In this document: one piece after another, positions 24,200-32,709 of the stretch
Layout: every line of letters starts with the position of its first letter
How positions within the stretch are numbered: position 1 is the stretch's first letter
Origin: ZC4RG35 sp964571765
GTDB taxonomy: Bacteria; Actinomycetota; Acidimicrobiia; Spongiisociales; ZC4RG35
Direction of reading: 5' to 3'
DNA: 64,000 nucleotides
Assembly: GCA_964571765.1 (NCBI GenBank)
Contig: CAZNDH010000005.1
Span: forward strand, 1 to 64,000
Made by a program: the position numbers and the translations under genes
The notes under the pieces: model-generated
Databases searched by the model: none
The model's input: the letters and a program-made list of their open reading frames with translations, nothing else
Told to the model about the DNA's origin: nothing

Positions 24200-24673
24200 G
24201 TGCCGGTGGTCCACCAGATCAGTGTCTCGGAGGGCGGGGTTCCCAAGCTGGCGGTGAGCCACGCCTTCATCGACTCTTCCGGTGTGGTGGGCGACCAACA
24301 GGCAGATCGGGTCCACCATGGCTCACCCGACCAGGCGTTGTGCCTTTTCTCCTTGGAGGTCATCGAGCGCTTTCAGGAGGAGGGACATCCCATCGCCCCC
24401 GGCTATGCCGGGGAGAACCTGACCATTGCCGGTCTCGACTGGGCCACCGTGCTGCCTGGCAACAGGTACCGAATCGGCGACGAGGTCGAGATCGAAATCA
24501 CCCACTACACCACGCCCTGTGCCAAGAACGCCGGTTGGTTCGCCGATGGCCGGTTCTCCCGGATGTTGCACACTCGCCATCATGGGGAATCCCGGGTATA
24601 CGCCAGGGTGCTGCAGAGCGGCGAGGTGGTCCAGGGCTCCGAGGTGGTTGAGCTGTCGACTGCAGGCCCCTGA
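24200..24673 (+). CDS. MOSC-domain protein
   Basis: A 157-residue MOSC-domain protein (family of the molybdenum cofactor sulfurase C-terminal domain and YiiM-like proteins). It has QISVSEGGVPK at the N-terminus, DRVHHGSPDQAL, GYAGENLTIAGLDW and the conserved cysteine in TTPCAKN (about residue 110). The family binds molybdenum cofactor or detoxifies N-hydroxylated compounds. GTG 24200 is seven bases downstream of TAGCGT. An upstream GTG at 24191 would overlap that -10. No molybdenum enzymes are nearby. Confidence 0.88.
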   Translation: MPVVHQISVSEGGVPKLAVSHAFIDSSGVVGDQQADRVHHGSPDQALCLFSLEVIERFQEEGHPIAPGYAGENLTIAGLDWATVLPGNRYRIGDEVEIEITHYTTPCAKNAGWFADGRFSRMLHTRHHGESRVYARVLQSGEVVQGSEVVELSTAGP

Positions 24674-24783
24674 CCCTCCCTCACTACGGGCCGACCTGGA
24701 GTCGGCTGATTGGAGTCAAGCGCAGCTACGAGGCGACACCCTCCACAGGCGAACCAGGACGTCCCACCGGGCTGGGCCTCGGC

Positions 24784-25413
24784 TCAGGGCTCGAGCTTTT
24801 CGACAAGGAATTCGACGGTGCGACCCCAAGCCTCCTCGAAGGCGGTCGGATCGAAGCTGTCACCATCGGGCTCACAGAAGCCGTGGCGGGTCCCCGGGTA
24901 CCGGATCACCTCGACGGGCAGTTCCTCGAGCCCCATGGTCGCCTCCATGAACACCGCCTCGTCGTCGGTGATGTACTCGTCGATCTCGGCGAGGTGGATC
25001 AGATAGGCAGAGCGGGAGCCGGCAAAGTCGATCTGCTGGGTCCCGTAGAAGGAGACTGCCGCCCCCACCATGCCGGCGAGTCTCACCGAGGCCCATAGTC
25101 CCATCGATCCGCCCATGCCGAAGCCGACCACGCCGATGGGGCCTTCGGCCGATTTCTCGTAGAGGAGGCCAGCCGAGGACATCACCAGGGAGGCGAGTCG
25201 GTCGGGGCTGGCCGCGCCCAGGTGGTCGACCGCCTCCCTCTCGGTGGTGGGGAGCTCTCCAAAGTTGATGTCCGGGGCGAGTACGGTGAAGCCCCGATCG
25301 GCGAGACGGTCGGCGAGGCCTTTCACCGATGAGGTGAGACCCCAGAAGGAGTGGAGGACGAGCACCCCGGGCCCGGTCCTGTCCTGGACGAAGTAGGCCG
25401 TCTCACGAACCAC
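24784..25413 (-). CDS. Dienelactone-hydrolase-like alpha/beta hydrolase without usual nucleophile
   Basis: A 209-residue DLH-family protein. It contains LVLHSFWGL (oxyanion strand), the nucleophile-elbow position VVGFGMGGSMGLWA, an acid segment around AEIDEYITDDE and the histidine in GTRHGFCEP. In dienelactone hydrolases the elbow reads GxCxGG. Here the nucleophile position is Gly, although the neighbouring glycines and the His are kept. It may be inactive, use another residue or serve as a binding protein. GTG 25413 is seven bases downstream of TAGCTT. A GTG at 25452 lies upstream of that promoter. Confidence 0.8.
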   Translation of the reverse strand: MVRETAYFVQDRTGPGVLVLHSFWGLTSSVKGLADRLADRGFTVLAPDINFGELPTTEREAVDHLGAASPDRLASLVMSSAGLLYEKSAEGPIGVVGFGMGGSMGLWASVRLAGMVGAAVSFYGTQQIDFAGSRSAYLIHLAEIDEYITDDEAVFMEATMGLEELPVEVIRYPGTRHGFCEPDGDSFDPTAFEEAWGRTVEFLVEKLEP

Positions 25414-25585
25414 GGTGACAAAGCTAGGTGGCCGCCGGGGATTGTGTGACACCGTCCCGTCGTAACATCGACGCCGATGGCCCCGGACCAGGACCGCCCT
25501 GTCATCGATTCAACGGCCACACCCGCGGTGTACCAGGCCACCGCTGCAGGTTCGAGGCGTTCGCCGTCACGGAGAGGGTGACCGG

Positions 25586-27271
25586 GTGAGCACCGCGGCC
25601 GCGCCGCTCCGCATCCCCCGGTTCCGCGCCATGTGGACCGCCACCGTCTTCTCTGCCACGGGGACCTTCATCCAGACAGTGGCCGGGTCATGGCTGATGT
25701 TCGAGTTGACCGGCTCCAGCACCTGGGTGGGCCTCATGGTTGCCTCGGCCACCCTCCCCCTTCTCTTCTTCTCCCTGACATCGGGAGCCCTGGCAGACAT
25801 GTTCGATCGCACCCGAATCATGCTGATCGCCCAGTCGGTGATGGGCCTCTCCGCTCTTGCCATGGCGGTGCTGAGCCACCTGGGCCGGATGACCCCCGGG
25901 CTGCTCCTCCTCCTCGGCCTTATGCTCGGCCTGGGGGGCGCCCTGAACTTGCCTGCCGCCCAGGCTCTCCTTCCCGACCTGGTCCCTCGGGGGATGATCG
26001 CCTCGGCGGTGGCCCTCCAGTCGGCGGCGTACAACGCCGCCCGAGCGGTGGGGCCTGCAGTCGGTGGCTTCCTGGTGTTCGCCTACGGCCCCGCCCTGGG
26101 GTTCGGGATAAACGCCCTCTCCTATTTGGCCCTGATCGCCGTCCTGGTGGCCATCGCCCCCAGCCTCACCGAACGGGCCAGAGAGACCGCCTCAGTGTCG
26201 AGCGCCACCACCATCGGGATCCGTTACGCCCGTTTCACCCCCCCTTTCCGCAGGCTCCTCGCCCTGGTCGCCGTGTTCGGGGTCACCTCGGCGGTGTTGC
26301 AGGCCATCCTGCCGGTCCACACCGACAACCTGGGAGGAGGCGCCGGCACCTTTGGTCTCCTCCTCGGGGCCATGGGTGCCGGCGCTCTCATGGCGGTGGT
26401 CATCCGGCCCCGACTGGTGGCAGCGGTCGATAGCCATATCGTTCCCTACACCATCTCCGCGTTCGGGCTGGCCGGGGTCCTGCTCGCGGTGGCACCCAAC
26501 CTGTGGGTGGCCGGAGGGGCCATGTTGCTCTCCGGGGTCTTCTGGCTGCTCACCCTGTCGACCCTCAACACCACCGCGCAACTGATGGCCCCGGAGTGGA
26601 TCAGGGGTAGGGCGATGTCGCTCTACACCCTGGCCTTCGCCGGCATCACCCCGCTGGGAGCGATCCTCTCCGGAGTCGTCGCCGATCAGGTGGGGACCGC
26701 CGGCACTCTGGTTGCCTTCTCCTTGGGGTCGATTGCCCTGGGGCTGGCTACCCCCCGCTTCGGGGTGCCGCGCCCCGAGGACGTCGAGTCCCCTGAGTTC
26801 ACCAACGTCGATTCGACCACGGCTCACCAGGGCACCCACATCGAGGGCGGCCCGGTGGTGGTGCTCAACACCTGGGTGATCGACGAGGAGGACTATCCCC
26901 GCTTCCTCATGGTGATGGGTCAGCTCCGGCTGGTCAGGCTGAGCACCGGCGCCTACCGGTGGCGGCTGATGCGCAACGTCTCCGACCCGACCCGGATCAC
27001 CGAGCTGTTCGCCAACCACAGCTGGGAGGAGCACCTCGCCCAACACCGCCGGATCGACGACGCCTCGGCGAACGTGATTCGCCGGGCACGCCAGTTCGAC
27101 CGTCGAGGGGGGCCGGTCACCCGCCACCTCATCGCGGTCGACGTCGCTGAAGCGATCGACTCACTCGACTTCGAGGTCATGGTGGCCACTCACGAGGAGA
27201 TGCATCGCACAGACGGCTCGATTCCCTTGACTACCGGAGATGACCCTAGGCCAGGGCCATCTCCCTCTTGA
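25586..27271 (+). CDS. MFS exporter with C-terminal ABM-like domain
   Basis: A 561-residue protein. Residues about 1-405 form a major facilitator of the EntS/MFS_3 type, with twelve predicted helices, the GALADMFDRTR loop and NAARAVGPAVGGFLV. Residues about 425-535 are soluble and resemble the ABM/NIPSNAP ferredoxin-like fold seen at the C-terminus of many MFS_3 proteins (FLMVMGQLRLVRLSTGAYRW, NHSWEEHLAQHRR). It is probably a multidrug or siderophore-like exporter; the tail may bind a substrate. GTG 25586 follows a purine-rich ribosome site. The 3' end overlaps the convergent membrane gene by 26 bases. Confidence 0.88.
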   Translation: MSTAAAPLRIPRFRAMWTATVFSATGTFIQTVAGSWLMFELTGSSTWVGLMVASATLPLLFFSLTSGALADMFDRTRIMLIAQSVMGLSALAMAVLSHLGRMTPGLLLLLGLMLGLGGALNLPAAQALLPDLVPRGMIASAVALQSAAYNAARAVGPAVGGFLVFAYGPALGFGINALSYLALIAVLVAIAPSLTERARETASVSSATTIGIRYARFTPPFRRLLALVAVFGVTSAVLQAILPVHTDNLGGGAGTFGLLLGAMGAGALMAVVIRPRLVAAVDSHIVPYTISAFGLAGVLLAVAPNLWVAGGAMLLSGVFWLLTLSTLNTTAQLMAPEWIRGRAMSLYTLAFAGITPLGAILSGVVADQVGTAGTLVAFSLGSIALGLATPRFGVPRPEDVESPEFTNVDSTTAHQGTHIEGGPVVVLNTWVIDEEDYPRFLMVMGQLRLVRLSTGAYRWRLMRNVSDPTRITELFANHSWEEHLAQHRRIDDASANVIRRARQFDRRGGPVTRHLIAVDVAEAIDSLDFEVMVATHEEMHRTDGSIPLTTGDDPRPGPSPS

Positions 27272-27917
27272 AACGCTTCCAGTCGGAGCTCTTCGTCGAC
27301 CAGAAGATATCGAAAACCACGCTCACCAGGAAGAACACCACTAGGCCCCAGACCGCCCATGAAGGCAACCCGGCGGCGATTGCTGCGCCCAGCAAAGCCA
27401 GCGGAAGGATCTTGGTGGTGATCGCCCCGGCGGCGTGCATCCAAGCCCTGTTGGTCGCCGGAGCCAGCAGGTAAGTCCGGTAATCCACCTTTATCCCCGG
27501 CTGAGGTCGTAGAACGCTTCCGACGAACCAGCTGGTGAAGCGGATGCCAAGGAGGCGCCCCACCACGAGATGGGCCAGGCCGTGGGTGCTGGGGAGCATC
27601 GCCACCATGCCCAGATAGAAGACGACCACCGCCGCCAACCCGTCGAGGTAGTAGGACAATCCAATAGCGACCAGCCCAGCGACCACCGCAACCGTGGCCA
27701 GGAACGTCCCCAAGCCGAAGGGGACGACCATGAGGGCCCAATTGCGGTAGGCGGCGTCGTCGAGAGTGGCGATCCGGGCCCCGTACCGCTCGGCGAGCTC
27801 GCGATTCCCCTTGACCTGGCGCACTGCAGCCCAGAAGCCGGTGCCATCCAGCCCCTCACCCCGGGAGACATTCTCCTCCGCCCTTACCAGGGCCGCCTCG
27901 ATCCCGGGCGTGTCCAT
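27246..27917 (-). CDS. Integral membrane protein with an HGLAH motif
   Basis: A 223-residue protein: a soluble, helical N-terminus (about 1-60), then about five membrane helices and a basic C-terminus. Helix three carries STHGLAHLVVGRLLGIRFTS. The spaced histidines recall membrane metalloprotease-type motifs, but the catalytic Glu of HExxH is missing, so protease activity is doubtful. No named family recognised. The start ATG has TAGTGT six bases upstream (leaderless pattern). It diverges from the sigma factor gene. Confidence 0.7.
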   Translation of the reverse strand: MDTPGIEAALVRAEENVSRGEGLDGTGFWAAVRQVKGNRELAERYGARIATLDDAAYRNWALMVVPFGLGTFLATVAVVAGLVAIGLSYYLDGLAAVVVFYLGMVAMLPSTHGLAHLVVGRLLGIRFTSWFVGSVLRPQPGIKVDYRTYLLAPATNRAWMHAAGAITTKILPLALLGAAIAAGLPSWAVWGLVVFFLVSVVFDIFWSTKSSDWKRFKREMALA

Positions 27918-28128
27918 GGTGGAACACTAGGGGGGTGCACGGAAAGGTGGCCCACTCCGCAGGGTCTTCCGGGACGGCCTGGCGATTCTCTCGGGCCGGG
28001 CAGGCATGGAGGCTTGTGTGACGCCGCACCACCAACACTCCACCCCGGGAGTCGGAAGGCCAGAAGGCGCAACCTCTGGGTACGTTCTCTCCGGTGCAAC
28101 CGGACGGCGGTTTTCGGGGTTCTATTCG

Positions 28129-28650
28129 ATGATGGATGGACTGAGCAAGTCCCTTGCCGGTGATCTCGATCGGGCCTTTCCCGGTGTGGTCGACGCCATG
28201 GGCGCCAGGTTGTACTGGGGCCTCCGTCGGATGTCGGGAAGTCACCATGAAGCCGAGGACCTCACCCAAGAGACCCTGATCCGTGCCTACCAGGCCCTCT
28301 CCGGGTACGACCCGGGGCGGATCTCCGATCTCAACCTGGAGCCCTGGCTGTGGACCATCGCCCTCAATCTGGGACGCAACCATCTCAGGGACCGGGCGAG
28401 ACGGCCTACGCCGGTGGTCCTCGAGGACACCGTGACGTTGTCCGACCCCGACCCGGTCGACACCCGGGCCTGGGACCGCCGGATGGCCGGGCTGAGCGGG
28501 CCGCAGCGGACCGCGGTGGTGCTCCGCCATGTGGTCGGCCTGGGAATCGACGAGATCTGTGAGGTCACCGGGCGCCCGGCGGGGACGGTGAAGGCCGACA
28601 TCCATCGCGGACTGAGCCGACTCAAGAAGATCCTGGAGGACGAGAAATGA
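28129..28650 (+). CDS. ECF-family RNA polymerase sigma factor
   Basis: A 173-residue sigma-70 family factor with regions 2 and 4 only. Region 2 contains HHEAEDLTQETLIRAYQAL (about residues 42-60), which contacts core polymerase and the -10. Region 4 contains LSGPQRTAVVLRHVVGLGID and a helix-turn-helix around GRPAGTVKADIHRGLSRL. ATG 28129 starts the homologous part; the frame stays open upstream without protein-like sequence. It overlaps the next gene by four bases (ATGA). ECF genes are usually followed by an anti-sigma gene. Here that place is taken by an alkyltransferase with an Ada-type zinc domain, suggesting control by DNA alkylation. Confidence 0.88.
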   Translation: MMDGLSKSLAGDLDRAFPGVVDAMGARLYWGLRRMSGSHHEAEDLTQETLIRAYQALSGYDPGRISDLNLEPWLWTIALNLGRNHLRDRARRPTPVVLEDTVTLSDPDPVDTRAWDRRMAGLSGPQRTAVVLRHVVGLGIDEICEVTGRPAGTVKADIHRGLSRLKKILEDEK

Positions 28651-29402
28651 GCATCGAGAGCCAACTCGCCGAGCTGATCGGCCCGCCACCCGATGGGCTG
28701 CACGAGGGGGTCGCCCTGGGCACCGGGGTGGCCGACGGTTACGACCTGTATCCATCTGCCGTGGGCACCGTGGTGGTTGCCTTCAACCCAAACGGGGTTT
28801 CGGCGATCGACCTGGCCGACGCCGAGTTCGTCGACCGGTTCACCAGCCGCACCGGGCGTACCCTGATCCGAGCCGAGGCCCCCCGGGCCTGGGCAAGGCA
28901 CCTACCCGGTGCCATCGAAGCGGGCACCCCGGGCAAGGTGCCGGTCGACCTCCGCGGAGTGACCCCCTTCCAGGCTGACGTGCTTCGGGTCACCGCCGCG
29001 ATCCCCCGAGGCGAGGTCAGGCCCTACGCCTGGCTGGCCAGGGAGGTCGCCCGCCCCTCGGCGGTGAGGGCAGCCGGCTCGGCGGTCGCCCGCAACCCGG
29101 TCCCGCTGATGATCCCCTGCCACCGGGTGGTCCGCTCCGACGGTCACATGGGGAACTACTCCTTGGGAGGGCCGGAGGTCAAGCTCCGGCTCCTGGAACA
29201 CGAGGGCGCCGACCCCGTCCGGCTGGAGAGCCTCGCCGGGCGGCAGGTGAGGTTCCAGGGGAACACCACGACCGGCATCTTTTGCCATCCCACCTGTCGG
29301 GCCATCCGCCGCTCCCGGGAGGAAAACGTGGTCGGCTTCGGGTCGGCGACACAGGCCGAGTCAGCCGGGTACCGGGCCTGCCTGCTCTGCCGTCCCCTCT
29401 GA
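28647..29402 (+). CDS. Methylated-DNA alkyltransferase with C-terminal Ada-type zinc domain
   Basis: A 251-residue fusion. Residues about 1-95 are the N-terminal domain of O6-alkylguanine transferases. Residues about 105-190 hold the catalytic domain with IPCHRVV (alkyl-acceptor Cys158) and RAAGSAVARNP. Residues about 200-251 match the Ada methyl-phosphotriester domain: FCHPTC (Cys213, Cys217), then YRACLLC (Cys245, Cys248), the Cys4 zinc site that accepts methyl groups. In E. coli Ada this domain is N-terminal, followed by an AraC HTH and then the transferase. Here the order is reversed and there is no HTH. It is coupled to the ECF sigma gene, so it could repair DNA and report damage to that sigma factor. 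Confidence 0.9.
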   Translation: MSIESQLAELIGPPPDGLHEGVALGTGVADGYDLYPSAVGTVVVAFNPNGVSAIDLADAEFVDRFTSRTGRTLIRAEAPRAWARHLPGAIEAGTPGKVPVDLRGVTPFQADVLRVTAAIPRGEVRPYAWLAREVARPSAVRAAGSAVARNPVPLMIPCHRVVRSDGHMGNYSLGGPEVKLRLLEHEGADPVRLESLAGRQVRFQGNTTTGIFCHPTCRAIRRSREENVVGFGSATQAESAGYRACLLCRPL

Positions 29403-29407
29403 GCCGT

Positions 29408-29413
29408 TACCCT
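29408..29413 (+). promoter_or_regulatory. -10 of the leaderless transketolase promoter
   Basis: TACCCT lies seven bases upstream of ATG 29421, and no Shine-Dalgarno sequence is present. The transcript is predicted to begin at the start codon. The -35 is not convincing. Confidence 0.45.
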
Positions 29414-29420
29414 CGAATGG

Positions 29421-31385
29421 ATGGGCAACGACACTTCGAGCGGGCGTGACACCATGGAGCAGCTGGCGGTCAACACCATCAAAGGGCTGGCCATGGACGC
29501 CGTGGAGAGGGCCAACAGCGGACATCCCGGCATGCCGATGGGCATGGCCGACATCGCCGTCGTGCTGTGGTCCCGGTTCATCGAGGTCGACCCCGGCGAC
29601 CCGACCTGGCCCGACCGGGACCGTTTCGTCCTCTCCAACGGTCACGGATCGATGCTGCTCTACTCACTGCTCCACCTCGCCGGCTTCCCCCTCGACCTCG
29701 ACCAGCTGATCAACTTCAGGCAATGGGGCGGCCACACCGCGGGTCATCCCGAGATCCATCAGGAGCTGGGGATCGAGATGACCACCGGCCCTCTCGGTCA
29801 GGGGTTCGGGACAGGAGTGGGCATGGCCCTCGCCGAGGCCCACCTCAGGGCCAGGCTTGGGCCCGAGCTGGTCGACCATCGCACCTTCGGGTTCGTCTCC
29901 GACGGAGACCTCATGGAGGGCATCTCTTCTGAGGCGGCTTCATTGGCCGGTCATTTCGGCCTGGGCAAGCTGGTCTACGTCTACGACAGCAACCAGATCT
30001 CGATCGACGGATCCACCGACATCACCTTCAGCGAGGAGGTCGGTCGTCGATTTGCCGCGGTCAAGTGGCACACCCTGGAGGTGGACGGCCATGACCGGGA
30101 GGAGGTGGCCTCGGCGATCGATGCCGCCGTGGGCCAGGAGGATCGGCCCACCCTGATCATCGCCCACACCCGCATCGCCAAGGGAGCCCCCAACTTGGAG
30201 GGAACCGCCGAGGCCCACGGCCAGCCACTGGGCGCCGACGAGGTGCGGGCGGTCAAGGAGGCGATGGGGTTCGACCCCGGCTCGGAGTTCCACGTTCCCG
30301 AGGAGGTGTACCGCTTTTTCGACCATGCCATGGATCGGGGAAGACGGGCCCATGCCTCGTGGAAGCAGCGATTCGACTCCGTCGATGGCGAGGCGGCCGC
30401 ATTGTGGAAGGCGCTCCACGATCCCCAGCCGGTGCGTCTCCAGGGCCCCGGCTTCGAGGTGGGCAAGAAAGTCGCCACCCGGTCCTCCTCAGGTGAGCTC
30501 TTCGCCGAGATCGCCGAGAAATCCCCGGGTTTCATCGGGGGCTCGGCCGACCTCGCCGGCTCGACCAAGACGGTGATCGAGAAGGGACGTCTCTTCTCCA
30601 GCGAGGATCTCATCGCCAGAGATATCCCCTTCGGGGTCCGTGAGCATGCCATGGGCACCGCGGTCAACGGGATGGCAGTCCACGGAGGGCTCAGGCCATA
30701 CGGGGCCACCTTCTTCGTGTTCAGCGACTACATGCGCCCGGCGGTGCGTCTCTCCGCACTGATGAGCGCTCCCTCCATCTGGGTTTGGACCCACGACTCG
30801 GTGTTCCTCGGCGAGGACGGCCCCACCCACCAGCCGATCGAGCACCTCGCCTCGTTGCGGGCCATGCCAAACCTCTGGGTGATCCGGCCGGCCGACGCCA
30901 ACGAGGTCCTCGAGGCATGGGAGATCGCCATCAACAGGAGCGACGGGCCGGTGGGCCTGGTACTGACCCGACAGGGCGTCCCCACCCTCGATCCGGTGCC
31001 GGGAGGGTTGTCCAAGGGTGGTTACCTGCGTCGGGATGGCGCCGACGTCACCCTGATCGCCACCGGGTCCGAGGTGGCGGTCGCCTTGGGCGCGGCGGAG
31101 CTGCTCGCCGGGGAGGGGATCGAGGCCAGGGTGGTATCACTCCCCTGTTGGGAACTTTTCTTCGAGCAGCCGGCGGAGTATCGGGAGGAGATCCTGGGCA
31201 CCGCTCCCCGGGTGTCGGTGGAGGCGGCGGCCACCTTCGGGTGGGAGCGAATCGTCGGTGAGCATGGGCTGACCATAGGCATCGACCACTTCGGGGCTTC
31301 GGCGCCGGACACTGTGATCGCCGAGAAGCTCGGCTTCACCCCCGGGTCGGTGGCGGCCAAGGTCCGGGATCACCTGGGGGCCTGA
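29421..31385 (+). CDS. tkt: Transketolase
   Basis: A thiamine diphosphate enzyme of the pentose phosphate pathway that moves two-carbon units between sugar phosphates. Length 654 aa. Motifs: ANSGHPGMPMGMA at the N-terminus, VLSNGHGSMLLYSLLHL, the ThDP-binding VSDGDLMEGISSEA...YDSNQISIDG region, the pyrimidine-domain FGVREHAMGTAVNGMA with the catalytic Glu, and HDSVFLGEDGPTHQPIEHL. It ends next to an FAD oxidoreductase gene with no gap (31385/31386). No transaldolase or zwf follows. Confidence 0.97.
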   Translation: MGNDTSSGRDTMEQLAVNTIKGLAMDAVERANSGHPGMPMGMADIAVVLWSRFIEVDPGDPTWPDRDRFVLSNGHGSMLLYSLLHLAGFPLDLDQLINFRQWGGHTAGHPEIHQELGIEMTTGPLGQGFGTGVGMALAEAHLRARLGPELVDHRTFGFVSDGDLMEGISSEAASLAGHFGLGKLVYVYDSNQISIDGSTDITFSEEVGRRFAAVKWHTLEVDGHDREEVASAIDAAVGQEDRPTLIIAHTRIAKGAPNLEGTAEAHGQPLGADEVRAVKEAMGFDPGSEFHVPEEVYRFFDHAMDRGRRAHASWKQRFDSVDGEAAALWKALHDPQPVRLQGPGFEVGKKVATRSSSGELFAEIAEKSPGFIGGSADLAGSTKTVIEKGRLFSSEDLIARDIPFGVREHAMGTAVNGMAVHGGLRPYGATFFVFSDYMRPAVRLSALMSAPSIWVWTHDSVFLGEDGPTHQPIEHLASLRAMPNLWVIRPADANEVLEAWEIAINRSDGPVGLVLTRQGVPTLDPVPGGLSKGGYLRRDGADVTLIATGSEVAVALGAAELLAGEGIEARVVSLPCWELFFEQPAEYREEILGTAPRVSVEAAATFGWERIVGEHGLTIGIDHFGASAPDTVIAEKLGFTPGSVAAKVRDHLGA

Positions 31386-32699
31386 GTGGCCGACGTGGTG
31401 GTGATCGGCGCCGGGATCGCTGGCGTCTCCACCGCCTTCCATCTGGCGGTGCGCCGCCACGTCGACCGGGTGGTGGTGGTCGATCCCCGGCCGCCGCTCA
31501 CCCTGACCTCTGACAAGTCCACCGAGTGCTATCGCAACTGGTGGCCCGGCCGATCCATGGTCGGTCTGATGAACCGGTCGATCGATATCCTCGAGGAGCT
31601 TGCCGAGGAATCGGGCGACGTCTTCGGGCTGAGCAGGCGGGGGTACCTGTTCGTCACCGCCGACCCGGACCGGCTGGCGGCGATGGCTGCCCAGGCAGAA
31701 GTCACCTCCTCCTACGGCGCCGGACCGGTGCGGGCCCATCCCGGCCCGGAGCGTTATACCGACCGCCCCGACGGTGTCGACATCCTCTCACCCGGCGAGC
31801 TGGCCGAGCACTTCCCTTACATCACTCCCGAGGCGGTGGGCGCAGTCCATGTCCGCAGGGCGGGGTGGTTCAGCGCCCAACAACTCGGAGCCTGGATGCT
31901 GGAGCAGGCGAGGGAGCATGGGGCCGAGCTGATCGCCGACGAGGTGACGGGCATCGAGATCGGTGGCCGCGGAGTGGAAGGGGTGAGTCTGAAGGTTGGG
32001 GGCCGGATCCCTGCCGGGACAGTTGTGGCTGCTGCCGGTCCGCTGAGCGAGGCGGTTGCTGCCCTGGCCGGCGTCGACCTTCCCCTGATCTCAGAGCTCC
32101 ACCTCAAGGTGGCCTTTCGGGATCACCTCGAGGTGATCCCGCGTACCGCCCCGATGATCATCTGGTCCGATCCACAACGGGTGGAGTGGGAGGTCGAGGA
32201 GCGGGCCGGTCTCGAGGAACTGGGCCGAAACGACATCCTCGGGGAGATGCCGGTGTTCTGCCACGGGAGACCGGAGGGTGGCTCGGACTCCCCGTGGTTC
32301 CTTGCCCTCTGGGAGTACCACAAGGAGCTCCTCGAGCCGGTCTGGCCGATCGCCGTCGACCCGCTGTACCCCGAGGTGGTGATGCGGGGTCTGACCACCA
32401 TGGTGCCCGGGCTGGCCCGTTACCTCGACCGGCTGCCCGAATCCCGGGTAGACGGTGGTTACTACACCAAGACCGTGGAGAACCGGCCGCTGATCGGCCC
32501 GGTCGGCCCCGATGGCTTCCACGTCGTCACCGGGATGTCCGGTTTCGGGGTGATGGTCGCCGCCGGGGCCGGTGACCTGGCCGCAGCCCACGTCACCGGT
32601 GGCGAGCTCCCCGACTATGCCCCGGACTTCCTCGTCGACCGCTACCAGCGGCCGGATTACATGGAGGAGATCGCGGCCGCCGAGTCCGGCCAGCTCTGA
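31386..32699 (+). CDS. FAD-dependent oxidoreductase (DAO/sarcosine oxidase-like)
   Basis: A 437-residue flavoprotein. The N-terminal dinucleotide-binding motif is VVVIGAGIAGVSTAFHLA, followed after a strand by VVVVDPRPP. DKSTECYRNWWPG occupies the substrate/FAD region. A C-terminal GPVGPDGFHVVTGMSGFGVMVA gives the second FAD contact found in D-amino acid oxidase and sarcosine dehydrogenase relatives. Substrate is probably a secondary or N-methyl amine or a D-amino acid, not resolvable here. The GTG start directly follows the tkt stop codon. Confidence 0.88.
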   Translation: MADVVVIGAGIAGVSTAFHLAVRRHVDRVVVVDPRPPLTLTSDKSTECYRNWWPGRSMVGLMNRSIDILEELAEESGDVFGLSRRGYLFVTADPDRLAAMAAQAEVTSSYGAGPVRAHPGPERYTDRPDGVDILSPGELAEHFPYITPEAVGAVHVRRAGWFSAQQLGAWMLEQAREHGAELIADEVTGIEIGGRGVEGVSLKVGGRIPAGTVVAAAGPLSEAVAALAGVDLPLISELHLKVAFRDHLEVIPRTAPMIIWSDPQRVEWEVEERAGLEELGRNDILGEMPVFCHGRPEGGSDSPWFLALWEYHKELLEPVWPIAVDPLYPEVVMRGLTTMVPGLARYLDRLPESRVDGGYYTKTVENRPLIGPVGPDGFHVVTGMSGFGVMVAAGAGDLAAAHVTGGELPDYAPDFLVDRYQRPDYMEEIAAAESGQL

Positions 32700-32709
32700 G
32701 AGCGCCTCG

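Noticed and set aside
25477..25581. 34-codon frame upstream of the MFS gene
   Set aside because: No ribosome site or -10 at the right distance and no protein-like features; probably chance.
28081..28128. ECF-type self-promoter (AACC near 28070 and CGTT near 28084) upstream of the sigma gene
   Set aside because: The AAC and CGT-like elements are only about 8 bp apart instead of about 16, so I do not call it.
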